NCBI GenBank assembly: GCA_900074725.1
Contig: LT598461.1
Span: 1,054,001 to 1,118,000, forward strand
Source: Lachancea dasiensis
Lineage: Eukaryota > Ascomycota > Saccharomycetes > Saccharomycetales > Saccharomycetaceae
Reading direction: 5' to 3'
Length of the DNA stretch: 64,000 nucleotides
Of this stretch, positions 57,112-64,000 are shown one piece after another. The number at the start of each line of letters is the position of its first letter. The first letter of the stretch is position 1. The position numbers and the translations under genes were made by a program. Below the pieces are notes generated by a model. The model was not told the origin of the DNA, did no database searches, and saw nothing but the letters and a program-made list of their open reading frames with translations.

Positions 57112-57463
57112 TGTCGTGAAATGACACAGATAGGAATCTTATGTTGAAAGTAACGAAACCACTCGATCTGAGATAAGATCAGCGACAGGAATGTCAGTGC
57201 CAGGAATTCAAGGGAGCGTTGACACTTGATGAGCTCACTGCAGAATAGCGGTGACAACCGATGAGCTCACTGCAGAACGACATATAAAAGAGGACCTTAT
57301 TGGCCATGTCAATGTCATCCATAGTATTGAAGAGATCAAGTAGCAACTAATAAGTAAACAGTAATCAAGAGTTGAACCATTATTATACACGTCTGCTATA
57401 ACAGAAGTTTTCGCTAAGTCTCACTTCTACTTCGGATTGATTATCCGGGACCGTAGCATAACA
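57112..57463 (+). repeat. Left LTR of the Ty3-like element
   Basis: This LTR is about 352 bp and ends GTAGCATAACA like its partner. It is longer than the right LTR mainly because of a 32-bp tandem duplication (starts at 57228 and 57260) carrying GATGAGCTCACTGCAGAA twice. Confidence 0.88.
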
Positions 57464-57465
57464 TT

Positions 57466-57477
57466 TGGTAGCGCCGC
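57466..57477 (+). other. Primer binding site for initiator tRNA-Met
   Basis: TGGTAGCGCCGC, two bases after the LTR end, is complementary to the 3' end of yeast initiator tRNA-Met, the primer used by Ty3 and Ty1. Confidence 0.8.
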
Positions 57478-57541
57478 TAATATTATTAGTGACTAATCTC
57501 ACCTCTCGCTGTATTAAGCAAGTACCTCATTTGGGACAGAA

Positions 57542-58360
57542 TCAACAACTCCACTCTTCACACGGGATGTCCCAAAGGTTCTGGTGGCAGTACGCCTGAT
57601 TTTCCCACAACAGGAACCGCACCGATGCTCTCCAGGTACCGCCGTGAGTCATAGAGGCACACCAACTGACATATTCGTTCTTTAGAGAGTCCGTTATTTC
57701 CTGCTTGAATATAGCTGTCAGTTGATCGGCAGTGACAGTGGTGTCACATTTATTGCCGCCACACTTGTATGGCGCCCACCCCACTAGGTAAGTGCGTTCA
57801 AGTGTGCCCGCACTATTCTGTATATTGATGTATTTCGAGCCCCCGGTACATGCTTGCGGAGTAAATGCAGACTTAAGAGTGCCGCCAAGGTTAGACCATA
57901 CCTTGGTTGCGTCAGCACCAAGGCCGACAAATGATACTGCCCCTGTCCAAGCCGATTGCAACACGCGCCATTTCAGTGAATGGTCTTTGCTGCTCATGAA
58001 AGAGCTCACCTTATTCGTGAACCATTGGTAGTAACCATCATCACATTGGCTCTCAGTGTCACGCTCGTAAATGCTTGACTCGTTCCGATATTGCAGTGTT
58101 CTGAGTAAGTGCGACTTGATTTCCATACAAGATACGTTGGTATTCTTGCTATGCTCCAAGGATGTCACGTGTTCTACAGCCGTGTAGTTTATATTACTCG
58201 GGTGCCCGTTAGTTAAATCGATGATTGTGACTGTATTAGAAGTGGCGTTGACGTAGCCTTCACCTAGGTCAACTGCTCTGAATATTTCAGTACCAATAGC
58301 AAATTCTACTAATAGTAGTACAGCGGCGTAAAACGCATGGGTGGTCATAAGTAATTTCAT
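57542..58360 (-). CDS. Secreted Cys-rich protein of unknown function, antisense inside the LTR element (possibly toxin-like)
   Basis: On the strand opposite to the element lies an open frame that looks whole: 272 residues from ATG 58358-58360. It has a hydrophobic signal peptide (about 1-23), four N-glycosylation sequons in the first half and about nine cysteines, most in the C-terminal third. I do not recognise the family. Secreted, glycosylated, Cys-rich and horizontally placed is the general look of yeast killer-toxin-like or defence proteins, but I saw no motif proving this. It occupies the place where gag would lie, between the primer site and the pol remnants. It has no known counterpart in Ty3 and must be a captured or inserted gene. 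Confidence 0.65.
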   Translation of the reverse strand: MKLLMTTHAFYAAVLLLVEFAIGTEIFRAVDLGEGYVNATSNTVTIIDLTNGHPSNINYTAVEHVTSLEHSKNTNVSCMEIKSHLLRTLQYRNESSIYERDTESQCDDGYYQWFTNKVSSFMSSKDHSLKWRVLQSAWTGAVSFVGLGADATKVWSNLGGTLKSAFTPQACTGGSKYINIQNSAGTLERTYLVGWAPYKCGGNKCDTTVTADQLTAIFKQEITDSLKNEYVSWCASMTHGGTWRASVRFLLWENQAYCHQNLWDIPCEEWSC

Positions 58361-58379
58361 TAAGACAGAAAGAGCACGA

Positions 58380-61237
58380 GCAAAGATCGGACCAGATCTG
58401 GAGTTATTCGTCGTCAGAATAGAAGAAACGAAAGAAGACGAAGTTAACAATACTTTTCAAAGTTTGCCAGAATGGTTAAAAACAAAGTATGAGGACACTG
58501 TTAGAAATGACGTGTAGTTGAGCATGAAATTAATATCAAGCCAAATTGAAAATTACCGCGTATGCAACCATACCGCTTGACACCGAAGATGGAAGGCGTA
58601 GTACGACAACTGATTGAAGACTTATTGGAAAAGGCTTTGTAGTACCATCAAGAGCACCATGTAGCTCACCTATTGTACTAGTCAAGAAGAAGGACGAGAC
58701 ATATTGAATGTGCGTCGATTATCGAAGATCGAACGAAGTCACAGTTAAGGATCCATTCCTTCCACCACATATTGAAACATTATTGACAAAGATCGACAAT
58801 GCACAAGTATTCTCCACACTGGACTTACAGTGATTAACATCAAATCCCAATGAGGAAGGAAGATCAACAAAAGACAGCTTTTGTGACACCTACGGGCAAG
58901 TATGAATATACTGTCATGCATTTTGGTCTTGTAAATGCACCAAGTACATTCGCAAGATATATTACTGACTTATTCCGAGATTCAACATTCGTATGCGTCT
59001 ATTTAGATGACATACTTATATTCTCGCGTTCCAAACCGGAACATTGGAAACATCTGGATGAAGTGTTGGGAAGGCTTAAGAAAGAACAACTTATTGCTAA
59101 GCTGAAGAAGTGCCAGTTTTTACAAAGGAAAGTAGAATTTCTTGGTTTATATTATTGGACCTAACACCATCGAACCAATTCAAGGAAAATGTGAAGCTAT
59201 ATCCAGGTTTCCGTCGCCCAAGACCATCAAGGAAGCTCAGAGATTCCTAGGAATGATAAACTATTATCGGAAGTTTATACCACATTGTTCAAGATTGGCT
59301 AGACCTATTATTGAGTATATAACAGGAAAAGAGTCGTGGACTAAACCACAGGAAGAATCGTTTATTGCACTTAAGAAGCATTTGATGGATAAGCCGTTGC
59401 TAGTTCCATTCAAAGAAAAGGCCAGCTACAGACTCACGACGGACGCGTCGAAAGAAGGTATTGGGGCCGTACTAGAGGAAATGCAAGGTAGACGAATGGT
59501 AGGAGTTGTGGGATATTATTCCAAGTCGTTGGAAAAAGCACAAAAGAACTACCCTGCTTGAGAATTGGAGTTGTTAGGAGTGATCGCAGCACTTGAACAT
59601 TTTAAGTACGCACTCCAGGGAAGAAGGTTTCTGTTGAGAACAGACCATATAAGTCTACTCGCACTGAAGAACAAGCGCGAACCAAGCAGACGGCTTGCTA
59701 CTTGGATAGACAGACTGGGAGATAAGAACGTGGTGGCCGATGCCATCTCGAGGGCCGAATATCCCATAGAATTGGATGCCCTAGAATAGGTCCCGAGAAT
59801 AGATCCACGGAATTGGATAGAGGACTGGAAAAGCGATGCTTTGGGAGCTGCAGCTCTACAGTATCTGGAGATAATAGAGAACACGAATGTTCTACCTGCC
59901 GAACGCAGCGATTTTACGAAATACAAGAAGAGATTTGAACTATCTTCGAAGTTTCGTGAGAAATTCACGTATAGGGACGACACCCTACGATACGACGAAC
60001 GGATTATCTTAGAGACTTTCCCTGATAGTCCGTTGCATGGAGGACACTACGGTTCCCACATTACGTATCCAAAGGTTGCCGAATAGCTATATTGGCCAAA
60101 TTTAGCCAAAGCAATCAGCCGCTACGTGAGAACTTGTATTCAGTGTCAGTTGATGAAAGCCCACCGACCCCAAAATAATGGATTGACACACACCATTGCC
60201 GATTGCAGAAGGACGTCGGACGGATATATTAATGGACTTTATCACAGGATCACCACTTACATTGAATGGATTAGATATGATCCTAGTAGTGGTAGATAAA
60301 TTTTCCAAACGATGCCATCTTATCGCTTGCAGGAAAACTATTGGTGGTTCACAAGTAGTTGATCTGATGCTTAAACGCGTATTCGCTTACCATGGGTTTC
60401 CTAGAACGATAACACGCGATAGGGACGTCAGATTTACGTCTAACCACTACCAAGAGATGACAAGACGATTAGGGACAGACTGAACGATGTATTCAGATAC
60501 TTAACAGGCTGTTACGTAGTTATGCTAAAACCAACATCAAGCGTGGGACAAGTTATTACCCCAAATTGAGTTTGTCTACAAATCAGCATACAACATTGAC
60601 CGTTTGAAATCGACTTAGGGTTCCGACCTTACCCACCGTTGTTGGACACCACCGGACAGCTGGAAGCTAGAAGCTTTAGCACGGTAGAGTTGGTTAAGAA
60701 ACTTAAAGTACTAGAGCTCCGGACTAAGGAAATGCTACAAAAAAACCAAGTTAGAATGGAGGTTGCGACGAATAGGAGGCGGAGAGGTTTGGATTAATGG
60801 TAGGAGACTTCGTCTTACTTCATCGTGACGCATATTTCAAGAAAGGACCATTTAAAAAGGTACAACCAATATATGTGGGACCTTACCGTGTAGTCAAAAA
60901 GATAAATGACAACGCTTTCGAGCTAGATCTACCATCTACAGTGAAAGTTCGCCGTGTCATCAATATCCAATGGCTAAAGAAGTTTGAAGACAGAAAAGAT
61001 CAATATATAAAAGGAAGACCTAGAGGACAGATTGAGAAGGTGGCAAGAATAACAGAAATTGTGGCCATTGTAGAACACAATGAACAGGTAAAAGTCTATT
61101 ATTGCCAAATGATGGACGTAGATCCAAGATTGACTGTAACGTATTCGGAAAAAGAAGTAGAGAACTTAGATGTGCCAAGGAGAGCCTCGCTTATTGCTAA
61201 TTTCGAGCAATTGCTGGAACAAGATTCGAACCCATAA
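58380..61237 (+). pseudogene. Ty3-type pol remnant (reverse transcriptase, RNase H, integrase)
   Basis: Read as a fossil, the region contains in order a reverse transcriptase part (about 58.5-59.2 kb, with YTVMHFGLVNAPSTFARYI and VYLDDILIFSRS), an RNase H part (about 59.25-59.8 kb, with YRLTTDASKEGIGAVLEE and LRTDHISLLALKN) and an integrase part (about 59.8-61.2 kb, with FPRTITRDRDVRFTSNHYQE). The C-terminal region resembles Ty3 (GPYRVVKKINDNAFELDL). Similarity to S. cerevisiae Ty3 Pol is strong throughout. The gene is broken at several places and not expected to make a working product. Confidence 0.92.
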
Positions 61238-61247
61238 GGGAGGACGA

Positions 61248-61558
61248 TTTCATGAAATGACTAGATAAGAATCTTATGTTAAAAGTTACGAAACCACTCG
61301 ATCTGAGGTAAGATCAGCGACAGGAATATCAGTGCCGGGAATGCAAGGGAGCGTTGACACTTGATGAGTTCACCGCAGAACGATATTAAAAAGAGGACCT
61401 TATAGGCCATGCTAATACCATCCCTAGTATTGAAGAGATCAATTAGAAACTAATAAGTAAACAGTAGTCAAGAATTGAACCATTATTATACCGTCTGGTA
61501 TAATAGAAGTTATCGCTACTTCTACTTCGGATTGATTATGTGGGACCGTAGCATAACA
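61248..61558 (+). repeat. Right LTR of the Ty3-like element
   Basis: This LTR is about 311 bp and aligns with the left LTR over its length, lacking the 32-bp duplication. It follows a short purine-rich tract (AAGGGAGGA, about 61237-61245) and ends GTAGCATAACA. Confidence 0.88.
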
Positions 61559-61570
61559 TTGTTAAGTTAA

Positions 61571-61642
61571 GCTTGTATGGCGCAGTGGTAGCGCAGCAGA
61601 TTGCAAATCTGTTGGTCCTTAGTTCGAACCTGAGTGCAAGCT
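61571..61642 (+). tRNA. tRNA-Cys (GCA)
   Basis: A 72-base gene runs from GCTTGTATGGCGCAGTGG to GAGTGCAAGCT without intron. The anticodon GCA lies at 61603-61605. The acceptor stem GCTTGTA pairs with TGCAAGC with one wobble, and the B box GTTCGAACC is intact. It nearly equals S. cerevisiae tRNA-Cys(GCA), with a compensated acceptor pair (TG against CA). The Ty3-like element ends 12 bp upstream. Confidence 0.97.
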
Positions 61643-61946
61643 TAATTTGAATTTTTTGAAACTTAAAAAGTAAGAGACTTTTTTGCCATTCATGACTTCT
61701 CTTTCTAGAAAGAAGGCCGCATATTGATCAGCTACTTGTACACCGACTAGCACAGCAGATAGCGCTCCGCGTATCGGTTCTTTGGCTAATACTTGGTAAG
61801 CCAACATCCATCTTGATCATTAATGACGATAGTATTCAGGTGTGCAATTGTCAAATTCACCCAGACCATAGCTGAACAGTTGAACAGGATTTACTGGGTT
61901 CTTCGATAGTTCCAGCTGGTAAGGGTGGTAAATAAGAAGCTGTGGA
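61643..61946. promoter_or_regulatory. SHM1 upstream region
   Basis: The 304-bp gap between tRNA-Cys and SHM1 holds the Pol III terminator region (T-rich, about 61649-61656) and the SHM1 promoter. I see no further gene. Confidence 0.3.
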
Positions 61947-63428
61947 ATGCTCTCAAGAATTTCAATGCGCCAATTTCAGGGCCTGGCCGCCTCCAAGAGG
62001 CTATATGCCACCGCTAAGGCCAGTGCCAACCAAATTTTGGTCTCCAAGCATGTGCAGGAGGTGGATCCTGAAATGTATGATATCTTGACCAAAGAGCGTC
62101 AGAGACAGAAGCATTCGATTACCTTGATCCCTAGTGAAAACTTTACGTCTAGATCGGTAATGGATTTGCTGGGCTCAGAGATGCAAAACAAGTACTCTGA
62201 AGGCTACCCTGGCGAGCGCTACTACGGCGGCAATCAGTTCATCGATAAGGCCGAGTCATTGTGCCAGAAAAGAGCATTGGAGCTTTATGGCTTGGACCCG
62301 GAAAAATGGGGTGTTAATGTGCAAGCTTTGAGTGGTGCGCCGGCCAATTTGTACACCTACTCGGCAGTGATGGATGTTAACGACCGTTTAATGGGATTGG
62401 ACTTACCCCATGGGGGGCACTTGTCCCATGGCTATCAGTTGGCCAGCGGCACGAAGATTTCCTACGTGTCCAAGTATTTCCAAACAATGCCTTATCATGT
62501 GGATGTTCAAACTGGTCTAATTGATTACGCTACTCTGGCACAAACTTCGAAGCTGTTCAGACCCAAAGTTATTGTAGCTGGTACATCGGCCTACTCCAGA
62601 ACTTTAGACTACAAAAGATTCAAGGAAATTGCTGATGCGTGTGGCGCTTATCTAATGAGTGACATGGCCCATATTTCAGGGCTAGTAGCTGCTGGCGTAA
62701 TTCCTTCGCCGTTCGAATATTCCGATATCGTCACAACCACTACTCACAAGTCTTTGAGAGGACCTCGTGGCTCAATGATCTTCTACAGAAAAGGTATTAG
62801 AAAGGTGACTAAAAAAGGAAAGGAAGTAATGTACGACCTGGACAAGAAGATCAACTTTTCTGTCTTCCCCGGCCACCAAGGTGGACCACATAACCATACG
62901 ATTTCCGCACTTGCCGTTGCTTTGAAGCAGGCCGCGTCGCCCGAATTCAAGGAATACCAAAAAGCCGTTGTGGAAAACGCTCGAATTTTTGGTGAGGAAT
63001 TGACAAAGCGCGGCTTCCAACTTGTCTCCGGGGGAAGTGATACCCATTTGGTTCTCATTGATCTGTCGAGCATCGGAATTGACGGCGCTCGTGTTGAAAC
63101 TATTTTGGAAAAAATCAACATCGCTGCCAACAAAAACACTGTTCCAGGTGATAAATCAGCCCTTTTCCCCTCGGGGCTGAGGCTTGGTACTCCAGCTATG
63201 ACCACTCGTGGATTTGGACCTAAGGAGTTTGTTCAAGTAGCCCATTACATTGATAAAGCTGCCAAGTTGGCTATTGGCCTAAAATCCCAAGAGTCTCCAG
63301 ACGCCAAAGATGTGAGGTCCAAACTGGCCAACTTCAAACAATTATGCGAGGAAAGTGCCGAAGTTGCCCATTTGGCGGAGGAAGTATCCCAATGGGCTGG
63401 GAGCTTCCCCGTTCCTGGTGAACTCTAA
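61947..63428 (+). CDS. SHM1: Mitochondrial serine hydroxymethyltransferase Shm1
   Basis: Shm1 interconverts serine and glycine with tetrahydrofolate in mitochondria, using pyridoxal phosphate. The 493-residue protein has an Arg/Ser-rich presequence ([20 protein letters not shown]), then the conserved [32 protein letters not shown] and [13 protein letters not shown]. The PLP-site motif [14 protein letters not shown] has the Schiff-base lysine at residue 268. Length fits yeast Shm1 (490, recalled) and the presequence separates it from cytosolic Shm2. In S. cerevisiae SHM1 (YBR263W) is also beside YPT10 (YBR264C), head to tail as here, which confirms both calls. Confidence 0.97.
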   Translation: MLSRISMRQFQGLAASKRLYATAKASANQILVSKHVQEVDPEMYDILTKERQRQKHSITLIPSENFTSRSVMDLLGSEMQNKYSEGYPGERYYGGNQFIDKAESLCQKRALELYGLDPEKWGVNVQALSGAPANLYTYSAVMDVNDRLMGLDLPHGGHLSHGYQLASGTKISYVSKYFQTMPYHVDVQTGLIDYATLAQTSKLFRPKVIVAGTSAYSRTLDYKRFKEIADACGAYLMSDMAHISGLVAAGVIPSPFEYSDIVTTTTHKSLRGPRGSMIFYRKGIRKVTKKGKEVMYDLDKKINFSVFPGHQGGPHNHTISALAVALKQAASPEFKEYQKAVVENARIFGEELTKRGFQLVSGGSDTHLVLIDLSSIGIDGARVETILEKINIAANKNTVPGDKSALFPSGLRLGTPAMTTRGFGPKEFVQVAHYIDKAAKLAIGLKSQESPDAKDVRSKLANFKQLCEESAEVAHLAEEVSQWAGSFPVPGEL

Positions 63429-63467
63429 ACTGTCAACTTTTAGTTTAGTGATAGTTAACCTTGTAAT

Positions 63468-64000
63468 TTAACATGCACAACCACCTGATGGGGTTATGTT
63501 GGCTCCATCTGCCCCACGAAGGTTGATTACAGATACATCCGACGTTTCTGATGCGAATTTCGAAAGAGGAATTTGCTTAGCTATTTCTTCAAATAGTTCG
63601 TTAACGCCAGCTCCAGTTTTGGCACTGACCGGCATCCAATCAACATCTGAAGCTGAGGACCCTGGCAAAAGGTCAATTTTGTTGCCCACAACTTTAATAA
63701 CGATCTCAGGGGTACTTTCATCGCTGTGTATGTAGTTTTGTAGCTCTTGAATCCAGGATTCGGCTTTACTTTGTGTTATCTCAGCTGAAACATCGAAGAC
63801 CACCAAAGCAACGTCGGTATTACGGTAATACATCGGAGCAAGTGATCTGTAGCGCTCCTGTCCGGCTGTGTCCCAGATTTCAAACGTGACGCTCCAAAAG
63901 CCAGACTCGTTTTCCCACGAGATTGTTTTTGTAGTAAACGCCGCGCCAATTGTAGCATTATTACGATGAAACTTTCCTGTCGTGAAGCGGGTCACTAAAG
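63468..64000 (-). CDS. YPT10: Rab-family GTPase Ypt10 (5' end cut off by window end)
   Basis: The last 177 or so residues of a Rab GTPase are present; the P-loop lies beyond base 64000 and the frame is open to the edge. Visible are the effector region (NNATIGAAFTTKTI), WDTAGQERYRSLAPMYYRNT, NKID, SAKTG and the C-terminal GGCAC with a C-x-C end for geranylgeranylation. The CxC tail and convergence with SHM1, 39 bp apart, match yeast Ypt10, a Rab of the Golgi/endosome whose excess disturbs Golgi structure. It also resembles Vps21/Ypt53, but the tail and neighbours favour Ypt10. Confidence 0.9.
   Translation of the reverse strand, partial: LVTRFTTGKFHRNNATIGAAFTTKTISWENESGFWSVTFEIWDTAGQERYRSLAPMYYRNTDVALVVFDVSAEITQSKAESWIQELQNYIHSDESTPEIVIKVVGNKIDLLPGSSASDVDWMPVSAKTGAGVNELFEEIAKQIPLSKFASETSDVSVINLRGADGANITPSGGCAC

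Larger units (their letters stand above)
57112..61558 (+). mobile_element. Ty3/Gypsy (Metaviridae) LTR retrotransposon, old and broken
   Basis: The element has two LTRs (57112-57463 and 61248-61558), an initiator-Met tRNA primer site directly after the left LTR, a purine-rich tract before the right one, and pol-derived sequence of clear Ty3 type between. Order of parts: LTR, primer site, an antisense gene of non-Ty origin, reverse transcriptase, RNase H, integrase, LTR. No gag or protease was recognised. It is broken, with roughly ten breaks in the pol region, and the LTRs differ at about one in ten positions where compared by eye, so the insertion is old. Its right end is 12 bp from tRNA-Cys, as expected of Ty3-type targeting to Pol III starts. 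No clear target duplication is left. Confidence 0.93.

Noticed and set aside
1-64000. CRISPR arrays, bacterial operons, riboswitches
   Set aside because: No regularly spaced repeats or bacterial gene types appear; the window is yeast nuclear DNA.

Overview
The window is yeast nuclear DNA: compact, almost intronless protein genes on both strands and Pol III tRNA genes, one of them with a typical tRNA intron. Nearly every protein has a recognisable budding-yeast counterpart. The gene order interleaves two duplicated S. cerevisiae tracks. EXO70, ALY, VPS51, IRS4/TAX4, IML2, HEL1, ARP4, MIC60, a YKR015C-like gene, YPT52, SCP160, PRY, a YKR011C-like gene, NET1/TOF2 and SMC3 alternate between the YJL085-YJL074 and YKR021-YKR010 regions. 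ZSP1, JEM1, APE3, a YBR285W-like gene, PSF2, ARG2 and an AMP-deaminase-like gene alternate between YJL073-YJL070 and YBR287-YBR284. One copy of each with interleaved order is what a yeast that never had the whole-genome duplication shows. I infer a Lachancea-like (or Zygosaccharomyces/Torulaspora-like) Saccharomycetaceae; the species cannot be fixed from the window. S. cerevisiae names and gene order are recalled from memory, not searched.

Layout. 0-24 kb: EXO70 (5' end cut by the window), ALY arrestin, VPS51, IRS4/TAX4, IML2, HEL1, ARP4, MIC60, an armadillo/Ric8-like gene at the YKR015C position, YPT52 and SCP160. 24-32 kb: two tandem CAP/PRY genes, tRNA-Ala, a YKR011C-like gene, then PHR1 photolyase and YHI9, which do not belong to the ancestral order as I recall it. 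32-47 kb: NET1, SMC3 with an MCB box, tRNA-Leu with intron, ZSP1, JEM1, APE3, tRNA-Glu. 47-50 kb: a GC-rich stretch with short tandem and inverted repeats, a small YBR285W-position gene and PSF2. 50-56 kb: ARG2, an NCS1/Thi7-type permease and an AMP-deaminase-like protein whose catalytic motifs are all replaced. 57-61.6 kb: an old, broken Ty3/Gypsy LTR element 12 bp from a tRNA-Cys gene, holding an antisense gene for a secreted Cys-rich protein where gag should be. 61.9-64 kb: SHM1 and YPT10 (cut by the window end), where synteny jumps to the YBR263/YBR264 neighbourhood.

The genes are housekeeping and are not organised as operons. Endosome and trafficking functions recur (EXO70, ALY, VPS51, YPT52, YPT10), as do chromatin and chromosome functions (ARP4, NET1, SMC3, PSF2) and mitochondrial ones (MIC60, ARG2, SHM1). 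The items most worth a second look are the Ric8-like protein, the dead AMP-deaminase-like protein, and the antisense secreted-protein gene inside the LTR element at a synteny breakpoint.
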